From: Prorocentrum cordatum
Taxonomy: Eukaryota > Sar > Dinophyceae > Prorocentrales > Prorocentraceae
Assembly: GCA_963575745.1 (NCBI GenBank)
Contig: CAUYUJ010015282.1
Location: 481,651-545,650 of the forward strand
Direction of reading: 5' to 3'
DNA: 64,000 bases
Positions 53,461 through 64,000 of this stretch are shown here, in pieces. The notes beneath the pieces are model-generated. The model made no database searches. It saw only the letters and a program-made list of their open reading frames with translations, and was not told the origin of the DNA. How positions within the stretch are numbered: position 1 is the first letter of the stretch; every line of letters starts with the position of its first letter. The position numbers were made by a program, and so were the translations under genes.

Positions 53461-54945
53461 TCTCGTTCCCCAGGTCCCGTACTGGCCACCCACTGATCGA
53501 CCTGGCGTGCGACTTGCTGGGCGGCGCGGCGATTGTCGAGAGACCGGCAGATTGCATTCTGAGTCGGGGAGTGGCAGCACTTGCAGACAAGCCTGCTGGG
53601 GTCCTAGCGGGCGAGGAGTCGCCTGAGTCTGGTGAGTCATACATCCTTCCCTCCTCATCGTCATCACCTCTGGCGTTGGCGGCATCGATCACCGACAGCA
53701 GCGCAGGTTCAGAGGCACTCTCAGGCCCCACGGGGACACCATGTACGTCCTCTGGGCCTTGCAGGGCATCGACGGGAGCTCCGAGTAAGACTACGAGGTT
53801 TCTCAAGTACATCTACTGGCTCACAGAGTGCCTCTACGGGGTCTCCAATAGGATCTGCGAGTCCACAGAGTAGGTCTACGGGTTCACAGAGTCGGTCTAC
53901 GGGGCCACAGAGTAGGTCTACAGGTCCACTGAGTACCTCTACGGGATCTCCTAGAGTCTCCACAGGTCCGCAGAGTAGGTCTACGAATCCAGAGGAGTCC
54001 AGACGTCTCGGGGAACCGAGTCAAGATGTCTTGGGGGATCAAGTATCCAGAGGGCCTCCTCGGGGCCCCGAAGCAGAAGAATCGGCCCTGCGGAAGGCCG
54101 ATGCCAGACTGAATCCAACATGGTCAACAACACTACAGTCCCAGAGTGCGACGGCTCAAGCGTCGGCTTTCGCGAGCATCCCGCCGCCTCCGGACGTGCG
54201 ATCAGATGTCCCAGCACCCTGCCACGCCCTGCATGCGCAGGGCAGAGCCCCTCACCGAGCTGGCGCTATGGGGCGAGGACGGCACCCACATGACGTGCGA
54301 CATGCTGCGGGCCAGGCTGCGCCAGATCTACAGGGCAATGCCAGTCGGTGGTGCACCCGTGCGCCACAAGAAGAAGGCAGAGCTTGTCGAGGATGCGACT
54401 GCCATGGGCTGCGTCCTGACGGGCAAGGAGACGCGCGGCGACCTCCAGATCCTGATCACCGAGAAGCACGAGCAGTCCCTGGTGATGGTCAAGGGCTCCG
54501 ACATGATGCCGTTCGGTCGCCACCGGACGTTGACTATCCAGGAGCTGCTGGAGAAGGAGCGGGAGTGCGCCGGGTGGCTGGTGAGCCTGAGCAATCCGCG
54601 GTTCAAGCGTCTCACCGACTGCATGGTCATGAAGGGGATCAAGTCCGAGGACATGATGAACGAGTTCGAGCTGCCTCAGCCCAGGGTGAAGGGGGAGAAG
54701 CTCGAGAAGACGGAGGGCCCGCGGCTGCTGGTCAAGGGTCAGCCTCGCCAGCGCCCGACGGCGAAGCGCTCCATGACGGAGGAGACCGCCGCGATGGAGA
54801 CGGGGAAGTCCAAGGAGGAGCAGATCATCGACCTGCTCGGGGACATGAAGATGGCCATGAACGCGCTCACGACCAGGGTGCAGAAGGTGGAGGAGACGAG
54901 CTCAGTGTCGAGCGGCCCGCCTGGGCCAGCCGCGCAGGGCCACTG
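53461..54945 (+). pseudogene. Copia linker between protease and integrase
   Basis: Low-complexity Ser/Thr/Gly linker (frame 3, then frame 1 from about 53790), then in frame 2 a hydrophilic, helical part: LALWGEDGTHMTCDMLRARL, RQIYRAMPVGGAPVRHKKKA and, near the end, EEQIIDLLGDMKMAMNALTT, a possible coiled coil. No enzymatic motif. The function of this region in copia elements of protists is unknown. Confidence 0.6.
53790..53990 (+). repeat. 24-bp coding minisatellite in the copia linker
   Basis: CCACAGAGTAGGTCTACGGG plus four variable bases repeats about eight times, encoding QSRSTGSQ/QSRSTGPQ octapeptides. The period is a multiple of three, so copy number could change without breaking the frame. 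Confidence 0.88.
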
Positions 54946-56340
54946 AAGGATCTCACGGACTCTCAGGCTACCTGGCTGGCGGGGTGCCTGGACAAGAGTG
55001 CAACGCCAGCATGGGCGTTCCTGACCGGGGCTGCAAGAGTGAAGCTAATGGAGGTCTGTTGCTCACCAGTGCGGGGCCTATCTCAATTCGTGATGCAAGA
55101 GTCGGGAGCGGACAGTGCGAGTCGAATTTGCGGCTGGAACGGTTTTGATTTATCCACCACTGCGGGCCTGCAAAAGGCCAGACCTGAGCGAGAGCGAGTA
55201 CGTCCTGAGCATATGTGGTTCTCTCTACCTTGTGGGCCATGGTCAGGCGATAACAATTTCAATCGTAACAAGCCAGAGGTCTGGGCGCATATTCTCTTGA
55301 GTCTGAAGAGGTCCAAGCGCCTCATCAGGAACTGCCTGGTCCTCGTCATGGACCAGGTGGCGGACCGAGGTCACGTACACTGGGAGTGGCCGAAGGATCT
55401 GCAGCCGTATCGGTGGCCAGAGCTTAAGCGGGTCTTTAGGGAGTGCGACATGCGTCCGGTGGTCTGCGACGGCTGCATGCTGGGCGTCAAAGCTCGCGAC
55501 ACTGGGTTGCCGATGGTCAAACCCTGGGAGATCTGGACCACTTCCGACCGCATGTGCCAGAGGATGGCTATCCGGTGCGATGGACGTCATGAGCACAGTC
55601 CTTGTGTCGGCGGCGCCAGGACGGCGGCCACAGCGTACTATCCAGACGCATTCGTCAAGAGGGCGGCCAGGGCCATGCTGGAGGAGCCGAGGATGGAGGA
55701 GATTTGCAACCTCGTGCGCGAGTTCGAGGCCGCGGACGAGGAGATCGACACGGTCTACGCAGTGAGCGCCTCGAAGACAGGGATCGACCCTGACGAGCTT
55801 CGGAAGGTGGAGATCGCGGCCCGGCGGATCCACGCTGCATTCGGACACTGTCCGTTCGTCCAGGTCGCCAGGTCGTTGGCGGCTCGAGGTGCTGATAAGA
55901 GGATCGTGGAGCACGTGAAAGGCATGCGGTGCCCGGCCTGTGACGAGAGCCAAAAGCACGGACCTGCACGTCCAGTCGGTTCGGCGGATGAGGTGCCGAA
56001 GAAGTGGGCCGTTTGGCAGAGCGACCTAGCCGAGTGGGAGGACCCGTGCAGCAACGAAAAGTTCAAGTTAGCGCTGTACCTTGACCAGGGTTCGAAGCTC
56101 GGAGTTGGACATGTTCTGTTCAAGATGGTCAAGAGTAAGAACGCGACCGCCGAGGAGTTGAAGGACTCGATCTGGAGCCGGTGAATCGCCTATTTTGGTC
56201 GTCCGAGGATATTTCAGGTCATCCAGAGGGCGCTTGGATGAGCAAGATCATCCGGGAGAACCTGGAGTCCAGCGGCATTCAGATGGACCCCATCCCCGGG
56301 CAGGCGCACCCCAGCGAAAGAGCGAAGCACGGAGGACGTT
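54946..56340 (+). pseudogene. Copia integrase region, truncated
   Basis: Frame 1 reads LTDSQATWLAGCLDKSATPA, then LPCGPWSGDNNFNRNKPEVW. The integrase zinc domain is H-x4-H (HAAFGH, from 55831) and C-x2-C (CPAC, 55930-55941). The core begins KWAVWQSDLAEWEDP (first Asp candidate). After a stop at 56184 another frame continues HPEGAWMSKIIRENLESSG and IQMDPIPGQAHPSER, resembling the second half of the core, then ends. Confidence 0.8.
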
Positions 56341-56438
56341 TGGGCCCACGGCTGCAGTTCTCCTGGGCCCGCCTGTGGCCTGGTTTCTCAAAGGTCCCCG
56401 TTCCGCGGGCCCAGAGCGCAGGGATGGGGGCGGGCTGA

Positions 56439-56469
56439 GCGTCGTCGTCGTCGTCGTCGTCGTCGTCGC
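56439..56469. repeat. (GTC)n microsatellite
   Basis: Nine to ten GTC units at the break point of the copia element. Confidence 0.9.
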
Positions 56470-56547
56470 GGGGGGGCTGAGTGCCGCTTCTCTCGAAGGC
56501 CCACAAGCGCCCGTGGGTTTCTCAGATCGACGCTCGGCTCCCTTGGC

Positions 56548-56635
56548 GGCGCCCCCAGCGCCGCCCCTGGCGCGCCCCGCGCGCCAGGGAGGGGAACCCA
56601 TCGCCGATTTCAGAAAGCCAAGCGCACCTCCGAAT
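56548..56635. repeat. Dispersed repeat D, palindromic copy
   Basis: Contains the palindrome CCTGGCGCGCCCCGCGCGCC plus AGG, followed by GAGGGGAACCC; related to 46260-46320. Confidence 0.5.
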
Positions 56636-56659
56636 CATTTCCAATCCGCGTTTGTATTT

Positions 56660-56855
56660 AAGGCTTTCCCCAACCATCCTGTGGTGCTGGGCCCTCGTTT
56701 TGAAGAGACAGCGCCCCTCGTTCCTTCCCTTCCTCTCCTCCTCCTCCTCCTCCTCCTCCTCCTCCTCCTCCTCCTCCTCCTCCTCCTCCTCCTCCTCCTC
56801 CTCCTCCTCCTCCGTCCTCCCATCCTTACCTCTGCCTTCCGCACCCGTCAGCAAT
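56660..56855 (-). repeat. Satellite-associated tail, inverted copy with (CTC)n
   Basis: Reverse complement of the 31137-31262 tail: CCAACCATCCTGTGGTGCTG, CCCTCGTTTTGAAGAGAC, then a (CTC)n run at 56735-56815, then ACCTCTGCCTTCCGCACCCG. The GGA part has expanded compared with 31.2 kb. Confidence 0.85.
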
Positions 56856-57640
56856 TTCGGCACACCCCTCAAATTCTTCGTGGCCTCACAGGTAGCTCCA
56901 CGCTGCGTTCGCATGCGCCCACCGCATTCACTTCGGCACACCCCGCACACGCTTTGTGGCCCCATAGGGGGCTTCACCGAAAGCCGCAGAGGCTGCGTTC
57001 GCATGCGCCCACCGCACCCATTTCGGCACACCGCTCACACGTTCCGTTGCCCCATAGAGAGCTCCACCAAAGGCCCCATTGGCTGCATCCGCGAGCGTCC
57101 ATTGGACCACTTTTTTTACACCCCACACGCGTTCCGTGGCCCCGTATGGGAGCTCGGCCGAAGGCCTTATTGGCTGCGTCCGCATGCGCCCACCTTCGCA
57201 TGAGTCCGCCCTGCCAATTTCGGCTCATCGTTCACATGCTTCGTGGCCCCATAGGGAGCGCCACAGAAGGCCCCAGCCGCGGCATTCGCATGCGTCTGCC
57301 CCGCCCATGTCGGCACCCTCACACGTGTCCCGGTCCCGCAGGGAGCTCCACCGAAGGCCCCGGAGGCGGTGTTCGCATGCGTCCGCCCCACCAATTTCGG
57401 CATATCCCTCATACGTTTCGTGGCCCCATCGGGAGCCCCATCGAAGTCCCCAGCGGTTGCGTTCGTATGTGCCCAGCGCGCATATCCCAGCACACCCCGC
57501 ACATGTTTCGTAGCTCCAGACAGGAGGCTCCAAAGAGGGCCGCAGTGGCTGCGTTCGCATGCGCCCACCGAGCCCACTTCGGCACATCCCTTACACGTTT
57601 CGTGGCCTCACTGGGAGCTTTACCGAAGACGATGTTCAAA
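56856..57640 (-). repeat. 90-bp satellite array, inverted, about 9 units
   Basis: Units of TTTCGGCACACC, TCACACGTTCCGTGGCCCCA, TAGGGAGCTCCACCGAAGGC and GCGTTCGCATGCGCCCACC recur about every 90 bp. It is the reverse complement of the family at 29575-31113 but more diverged. The long plus-strand frame across it is not a gene. Confidence 0.9.
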
Positions 57641-58486
57641 ATTGCGTCATTCACAGCCGCATATTATTTCGCCAGGCTAGTTTCCTAGTGTTCCGGAGGA
57701 ATTTGATTGGTGTCGCGAGGATTCCCCACGTTGCCGCCTGTTGGGGTATCCCGAGGATGCGCACTTGCTCTTCGAAAGGACGACCGCAGCGACGTTCCTG
57801 CATCACAGACATAAATCAAACATCCCCAGTGCCATAACTTCCGATTTGGGGTCTACGCTGGCAACCATTTATGTCTACGCTGTCTGATGTACGTTTGGTG
57901 CCGCATCGTGCAAACCGGACCTTCTTGTGACCGGCCTTGCTGCCGCGCGGCGGCCGCCGGCCAGGCAGCGACGTTGAGTCTCCGCCGCCTCGGGGGTTCC
58001 GCCGTCTGCGTCGGTACGCGGCCGCCCCGGGGGGGGGGGCGCGGGGCGCGTGGTTCTGCTCGAGTTCTCAGGAGGAGGAGGAAGAGGAGGAGGAGGAGGA
58101 GTCATAATTCCGCGGCCTAGGGGCGTGCTGCGTGTCTGTCCGTGTCGACCTCTTGCGCGGGCTGCGGCCTGCCTACGCCAGCAGATGCAGCGAACACCAA
58201 CCAAGAAGCATTCGGATATCCAGGGGGAATCAGCAAGCGTGTTTAATGTACACCGCAGTGGGCAGCCGAAGCTGGGAAGATATCCAGAATGGCATTGGGG
58301 AGGACTTAGGTAGGCCCCACCAGACCGAGCCGCGTATCCTGGGGACAATCGCACTGACGAGCGTAGCGCACCAGGTCTGCACGGATACTACACAATGGTA
58401 TTGCCAGCTTGTCCCAGAAAAAGAGAGGGAAAGAGGGACAGGAGGAGGAGGAGGAAGAGGACAGGAGGAGGAGGAGGAGGAGGAGG
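57641..58486. other. Unassigned sequence with a short GGA run
   Basis: G9 run and GGA repeats at 58068-58100; GGA again at 58440-58495. No coding or RNA signal is clear. Confidence 0.4.
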
Positions 58487-58560
58487 AGGAGGACCAGTGC
58501 AAATCCAAGACACATCAAAGATGTTGCAATAGACCTTCCCTCCAAGTTCCCTCTTCACAG
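58487..58560 (+). repeat. Dispersed repeat following a GGA array, copy 2
   Basis: GACCAGTGCAAATCCAAGAC, GATGTTGCAATAGACC and TTCCCTCCAAGTTCC match 6903-6975. Both copies follow (GGA)n. Confidence 0.6.
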
Positions 58561-60140
58561 GTCCCTAGAAGAGTTTACTTTCGCTACAGGAAGTGGCCCA
58601 GTAGAAGACAATCGCTTGTCAATCGTGAATTCACCAGATAAGAAAGAACCACCACCAGCTAGGGTGTCCATTGTGAACGGAGTTCTATGGAGTTCTGTTG
58701 GTGGTGGCTCTTGTTGCTTTCATGATGAATCGTACTAGAATGCTCTTCCTAGGATTTCACAGCCTCGAAGCAGCATGGAGGGACAATGCGGAGGCACAGC
58801 AGCAGCCTCAATCCTGGAAGTGCCAGTTCACGGCGAAGGAGAAGTCTCTCAGAGTGTAGGGGCACACCATCCCGTAGTTGTTCGTAACCTACTCGGCGAG
58901 GACAACAAATCCATGAAGTCAGTGGCACATTCACCAGTAGGAATAAACAGCAGACTGCACAGCATAGCATTCAGGAACTGCCCGAGCAATACAAACTGAT
59001 CCCATCACTACCCAGTACACCACTCAAGCATCGGAATCCAGCAAAACCCCTGGCGCCCAGCAAGCACGGCACCATCTACGAGCGACACCCGCAGGGAGAC
59101 TGGCGAGTTGGGGGACTTAAAAGCTCGTAGTCGAGCGCGTTCTAAATTACCTCCTCCGTGGCCCCTGTCGGGGCGGCTCCGATTGCGCGCTTGGCCCCGA
59201 CCTGGCCCCAGCGCTATCCCCAGGAGGCATTTACCCCAATCCCGTGCCCCAAGACATTGAAGGCGCGCCAGATGCGTCTGACGCTACCGTCGTCGTGGCG
59301 ACGTCCGCTGTGCTGACGTGAAGCTTCTTCTAGTTCTGGTCGTAGCATATGATGGCACGGAATAGGCGAAGTTATGTCCAAAGGAGGAGGAGGAAAAGGA
59401 AAAGGAAGAGAAACAACATGACGAGTGGTAGGGCACGAACGAAGACGCGGAGCCGTTGGATGAGGCGTTGCAAGGGACGAAGGAGGAAGCATGTTAGCAG
59501 GAATTCTGGGGGAATAACAGGCTTGCTGGTTACCGTCATTGGAATCAGGCCCTCCTCAATGGACTTTTCACTGCGCTTTGGACAACACGGCTGCTCGCGT
59601 GACAGCCTAGCGTACGAAGTGTTTCGTGAGCGCTGGCACCAAGTGAAGCGCGCTGCCTCTTCTCTTCACACTCCCGCCTCATCCGCCTCCAGCTCCCCTT
59701 CACGTCCTCCCCCGTGACCCTGCCCTCTCCCTCCGTCCTCCTCCGCACTATCCGCGCTCTTCGCTTTGAATGTTATCCCCCTTCCCAACACACACATTCC
59801 ATTCCCTTCCCCCTTCCTCTGACACCCGACGACGTGGGATACCACGACAGGGACCCTCGGCCTCATCTTTCCAGTGGGTCACTCGAGCCGGATCGATCCG
59901 ACATCGGGCGGACAGGGCCTCGTCGTTTGGACGCGAGGGTCCCCGTCTCCCTCCCCTGCCCCGAGCTCTGGACCTCGGCCGCGGACGAAAGGGGAATGGG
60001 AGGGGGAGGAGGGGGAGGGGGCGTTGTTGCGAAGCCTGCTGCATGCAGCCGTTGTTGGCTCCACCGCTGGCGCTTTCCCTGGCACGCTGCGGGTTTGGCT
60101 CAGGTCCTGCGACAACCCGGGGTATCAAGCCCGCCCGCCC
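58561..60140. other. No gene recognised
   Basis: AT-richer sequence at 58560-59110, then a TTAAAAGCTCGTAGT word (see rejected items), a purine-rich part at 59385-59480 and pyrimidine-rich parts at 59645-59830. G-rich near 59995-60025. Open frames have mixed third positions. Confidence 0.4.
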
Positions 60141-60149
60141 GCCCCCCCC

Positions 60150-60300
60150 TCCCCACCGGATAGCCTGACCTGGTCGGCTGCGCAGGTCCGAAGGAGGTGC
60201 GCAGTACTGGTGCGCGCAGGCATACGTGGGGCTGCCCACAGCGAAAAGATCGGGGCCAGGCTATCGGCCAGCAACTCCCTCCCCCCCCACCGGATAACTC
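60150..60300. repeat. Inverted repeat with GGATAGC core
   Basis: CCGGATAGCCTGACC (about 60157) pairs imperfectly with GGCCAGGCTATCGG (about 60258). The word CCCACCGGATA recurs near 60288. Confidence 0.55.
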
Positions 60301-60615
60301 GGGCTAGTCGCCGAAAACAAAATGCCAATAACAAAAACAGCAACATCAACAGAACATCTCAAGCAGGCAGTTGGTGCGGTATGCAAGCCAGAAGAAACGG
60401 CTGCGAGCAGCCGGTTCGGCTAAGCCTTGCTGTCCCCTCCCCTACCTCCGCTCGCGTCTTCCGATGGGGGCGGCCGCAGCGGCGACCCCTGGCCAGGCAA
60501 GCTCGAGGGCATCGCGGAGGCGAGGCTCGCGCCTGGCGGTGGGTCTGGCGTGCAGTAGCAGCAGGAGGAGGTGGAGAGGAGGAGGCGAGGGTAGGACGTA
60601 CGGTCGGGTTTGTTA

Positions 60616-60761
60616 GGATAGCGTGTCGCTCCGCCGGTTCTGGCCCACCACGCTTCGGCGCGACACGCTATCCATTTTCCAGCTCCCAGGGCTTCAACGT
60701 CATGAGCGCTATCCGCTCCGAGGGCATAGCGTGTCGCTGGGGCCGCCGTGGCGACACGCTA
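60616..60761. repeat. Two hairpins sharing the stem TAGCGTGTCGC
   Basis: GGATAGCGTGTCGC (60616-60629) and GCGACACGCTATCC (60660-60673) form a perfect 14-bp stem with a 30-base loop. TAGCGTGTCGC (60727-60737) and GCGACACGCTA (60751-60761) form a perfect 11-bp stem with a 13-base loop. No U-tract follows, so these are not simple terminators. Confidence 0.9.
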
Positions 60762-61385
60762 CGCAGAAGATCCCAGACGCAGGAGGATGAGCCAACCTCT
60801 TCTCGGGAGAACCAGGAGGAAGACGAGAGGAGGGGAGGGGAGAGGGCAGGGAGGACGAGGAGGATCTTGTTGCCGAGATCCATTTACGAGCCTCTTACCG
60901 ACCGACCCCCACCATTGAGGTGAGTCTGTTTTCGGTGCGGCCCATTGAAGCTAATCTACGTGGCGCGCAAGCTCGCAAGCACGTGTGCACCACCACACCT
61001 TGACATATCGGAGGCACACTGCACTAATGGATTTCCCCATCCGGCCGCAAGGTTGAAGTCATTGTGCGCCCACATTATCCAGTTGTCTGCGGCAAACCCC
61101 GCCACCATGCCAGCACAGCTGGACAGCAGCAAGAGGTTTTGGTTTAAGAGCCGCTTCAGTTCGGTTCTCCGTTTCAACTTGCGAGGGTCTTGAACACCAT
61201 CTCCTTGTGCTTGGCCTCGTTCTTGTCTTCCTTCCTCATTCGTTGTTCTCCCTAGCGCTAGAATATTGGGTGCTTCTTGGATGCTTCTTTGGACCCCTTG
61301 TTTTGTGCCCCTTGCCACTTGTTGAGAGCAAGTTGGATGCCCGTCGGGGTCTCGGGCCTGTCTCGGGCGCGATGGTTCCACAATG
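60762..61385. other. No gene recognised
   Basis: Ordinary sequence; the frame ending at 60923 shows no motif. Nothing else was found. Confidence 0.4.
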
Positions 61386-62210
61386 TTACCCGAAGAGCCC
61401 TAGTTGAGCCATCTCGGCGACGTCGTGGCGGATCCTTGGGCCGTCTTGAAGCCCTCACGGACCGTTTTGTGGGGTTGTGGGTCAATCTTGGGGCTGCTTG
61501 GGGTTACTCTGGGGGGGGAAGTCTTGAAACGTAGCGGGGCCATCCTTGGGTTCTCCGAAGCTTTCCCGAGGTCGTCTGTAGCCAAGACGCCTCGGACGCA
61601 AATGGCATTGATATAGGTGTTTGCACGTTGTTCTTGTAGTAGGGTCCCACTGGAGGCCTCCGTGGTTATCTCTTGGGGATTTCTTGCAGCCGTTCGAGAC
61701 ATATTGTGGAAGTCTTGACGCCTGAGCTCTCCGAACAGGCTCCGTTCAACATATTTGAGACGCCTGGTCGGCGCCTGGGCGGGTATTGGGGCCGTCTTGG
61801 AGCCATCCTGCGCAGTTTTAGGATAGATGTCGGGCAGTACTCGAACTGTTTCGGGGCGCTTTCGGGGCCGTCGCTTTCCCGATTCGATCTAGAGCCGAAA
61901 CGGCACGGAAGCATAGCAACATGGTTTCATCTTTGGTCACTTCATACTGCCTCGCCGGAGACTTCTTGTGGCTGTTTGGGCTTCACATGTCGGTGTCTCT
62001 TGGAGACCTCTTGTGGCCTTCTGGAACATCCGTGGGAGATGTTGGAGCCCGAGCTCCAGCACATGCCCGGCGAAACTAGATTCGGGACGTCTGGGCGGTT
62101 TTTGGAGCCAACTTGGAGCCATCTTGGGCTCTCTTGGAGGATTATCGGGCACTCTAGGGGCTGATTTGGGGCGCTCCTGGGGGCGTCGATCTTCTGGGGG
62201 GGCGTCTTGA
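61386..62210. repeat. CTTGGGGCC-type degenerate repeat block 5
   Basis: GGGCCGTCTTGGAGCC, GGAGCCATCTTGGG and TCTTGGAGACCTCTTG words spread over 800 bases, more decayed than blocks 1-4. Confidence 0.65.
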
Positions 62211-62980
62211 AGCTTTCATGACCTTGCCCGAGGCGATCTGAACCCGCAAGCCTTCAGAAGCAAAACGCCCGGCGCATTTCTCCTCTTGGGAGGGGGGGAT
62301 GGTCTCCCGCGCGTGCGAACTCTTTACATGAACGGACGTGTTAGCACGCCTGTTGCCCGTTGGGCCGGTGACTCGTGTTTAGAGTGTGTTGTCGCGCGGT
62401 GCAGATTCGTGCTATTGATTTGTTTGTACGGGGGCCCCGAGACCCGCCTCGCGACCAATCCCGCAACACGCCCGTGAGCCGCCCTCTCTTGCTCTCTTCC
62501 TCAACCGTTGGGAGTAAAAAAGTGAGTAGCACACGAGTCGCATCAATGATGTGTTGTTGATCCCATAGTTTGACCTCGCGGTCTAGATGCCGACGCGCGA
62601 TACAGTGGGCACTTCCCGCGCGGGGCATCCTCGCGAAGCCGCCCTGTATTCATGGGATCGCGGCCGAAGAGTAATAACTGCGAGGCCGTGGAACGAAGTC
62701 TGCGGGGTAAGAAGGTTGCAGCGGCTTGTGCGGTGCTCCCGGTTTGCCCAGCGACCTTTTGATTCGCGATGTGGTTGTGCCACCCGTGATGTTTTGCGAG
62801 GCAAAGTGAGCCTGCGGGGTGAGACGCGAGAAGGAAGTGACCCCATCCGTGAGTCGGTCTCCATGTCGGTTCGCGTCGCGCATGCGGACGAGGCGAAGTT
62901 GCGCAGGGGCGACGATGTGCCAGCCGAGGCTTGACCCAAGTCGGACAGCAAGTTTCTCCGTAGGCCTCGCAGTCCTTCGC
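62211..62980. other. No gene recognised
   Basis: No motif, array or RNA gene was found; only short frames. Confidence 0.4.
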
Positions 62981-62986
62981 AGTTGT

Positions 62987-63185
62987 CTTGTGCGTTGTCT
63001 CGTGTGTTGTCTCGTGGGTGATTATCTCGTGACTCGTGGTCGTCCAGAGGTCGTCCCGTGGGTTGTCGCGTGGTTGTAACGTGGGTTGTCCTGCGGGATG
63101 TCCAGCGGGATGTCCCGTGGCTGTCCCGTTGGTTGTCCCGCTGGTTTGTCCCTCGGCTGCCCCGTGGGATATCCCGTGGGAATCG
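62987..63185. repeat. 12-bp minisatellite (GTTGTCCCGTGG)n, degenerate
   Basis: GTTGTCTCGTGT, GGTTGTCGCGTGG, GGATGTCCCGTGGCTGTCCC and similar units run for about 200 bases. Confidence 0.85.
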
Positions 63186-64000
63186 CAAGGCGAAGTGGTA
63201 GTCGGAACGCAGGAAACACAATTCGAAAGGGAAGCCGTGTTGCACATCGACCTGAACATTGAATCTGCAAGTTGTATCCAAAATCAAGATGTATAGACTC
63301 GCAAGACCACCTTCAAGCGACAGACACATAGAAAGGCGAAGCATGTACATAGAAATGCAAGTGCCCAAACGCCCCGCACGTCCATGCCACCCGACGGATT
63401 GTCTGTGAGGTATACGGGCGCTGGCCGAAATCTCGGTCGATCCAAATCACAGGGGGGATGCCAGGGTCGAAATCCTGGGAGACCGCGCCGATTGGAACCA
63501 GATCTGGGGCCCCGGGCAGGCCCCAGGCCCTCGCGTTCCCCGCTCGTCGCCCCTGCGAACGGCGCCGGCGTCGAGAGTTCATGCCCGCGCGCTTGCGTCT
63601 CCCGCCCACGACCGCGGTCCAGGGCGGACGACTCGCGCCTCCCTCGTGCCGCGCGGAGCCAGGCCTTGGAATGGGCAGGCGGACCTGCTGGTCGCGAAGT
63701 GCTGCTGGTCCGCGCGGGCGCGCGCGCCTGCTCCCCGCATCGGCCCCGCGCTGCGGCGAGTCTCGTCTCGCAGTGGCTCTTGGGGCCCCGAGGGCTCCGA
63801 GCACCTGGGGCCCCCAGAGGCCGGTCACGGTCGCAGCGACCCGCAGGCGGGGACGTTCACGGCACATCAGAAGTTTCGTGTGAAGTCTTTTGCAATTGGC
63901 GGATGTCGGATTCGTGAGCATGAACGGCTTAGAGGCTATCATATTGATGGGTTTTGTCAATGCGGATCTCCAGACACCATACATCAGAGGCTGTTTAGAT
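63186..64000. other. No gene recognised
   Basis: Overlapping frames on both strands at 63313-63984; neither strand shows consistent third-position bias over its length. No tRNA or other RNA fold was supported. Confidence 0.4.

Larger units (their letters stand above)
51377..56340 (+). mobile_element. Ty1/copia-type retrotransposon, truncated and frameshifted
   Basis: Gag, zinc knuckle, aspartic protease, integrase zinc domain and the start of the integrase core occur in copia order on the plus strand. Reverse transcriptase and RNase H are missing: the element stops near 56340, before a (GTC)n run and an inverted satellite. No LTR was recognised at either end. Frame changes are needed near 51745, 53420, 53790, 54230, 54935 and 56184. 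This copy as assembled cannot be autonomous. Confidence 0.9.

Noticed and set aside
57641-58486. Protein-like text near 58132-58641
   Set aside because: Interrupted by a GGA run and dispersed repeat; no consistent codon bias.
59117-59131. TTAAAAGCTCGTAGT, a word found in 18S rRNA
   Set aside because: Only 15 bases match; the flanks do not resemble small-subunit rRNA.
59874-60923. Plus-strand frame of 349 codons
   Set aside because: Mixed third positions, crosses the hairpin cluster, no motif; probably chance openness in GC-rich DNA.
63455-63490. CCAGG-GTCGAAAT-CCTGG, T-arm-like
   Set aside because: No acceptor, D or anticodon arm at the right distances.

Overview
The window reads as nuclear DNA of a dinoflagellate. 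The strongest sign is a perfect 22-nt match (15105-15126) to the dinoflagellate trans-spliced leader (consensus beginning CCGTAGCC and ending GGCTCAAG). A second copy with one mismatch is at 684-705, and two decayed copies are at 49544 and 51355. High GC, coding pieces with almost only G or C in third codon positions, GT-AG introns with long pyrimidine tracts, and a very large load of simple repeats all fit. The genus cannot be fixed from the sequence alone; a Prorocentrum-like genome is a guess.

Layout. 1-6.9 kb: a long (GGA)n field carrying one near-full-length APE-type non-LTR retrotransposon (684-5920) with the leader at its 5' end. 6.9-15 kb: microsatellites, an 84-bp tandem array, dispersed repeats and a small Cys-rich ORF (13773-13988). 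15.1-16.9 kb: a leader-tagged, intronless, disabled copy of an unknown gene. 17-25 kb: unclear exon fragments among repeats. 25-28 kb: a decayed MITE, a TRIM-like pair of direct repeats and a 90-bp array. 28.2-33.4 kb: a multi-exon lipase-like gene whose large intron holds a 90-bp satellite. 33.5-50 kb: repeats, including a foldback element with about 73-bp arms at 35.8 kb, ATC and GAT fields, a second good MITE copy at 48.0 kb and a few exon-like pieces. 50.3-51.2 kb: a minisatellite between inverted C/G-rich blocks. 51.4-56.3 kb: a broken Ty1/copia-type element, followed in inverted orientation by the same satellite family as at 29.6 kb. 57.6-64 kb: mostly unassigned sequence with hairpin repeats and a 12-bp minisatellite.

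Most of the window is mobile-element debris, retrocopied transcripts and satellites; the lipase-like gene is the only convincing host gene. The two retroelements are each broken by several frame changes, often beside homopolymers, so either decay or uncorrected long-read indels could explain them. The leader copies suggest that trans-spliced mRNAs, including a LINE mRNA, were reverse-transcribed and reinserted. Exon and repeat boundaries are estimates from reading the sequence; no alignment or search was run.
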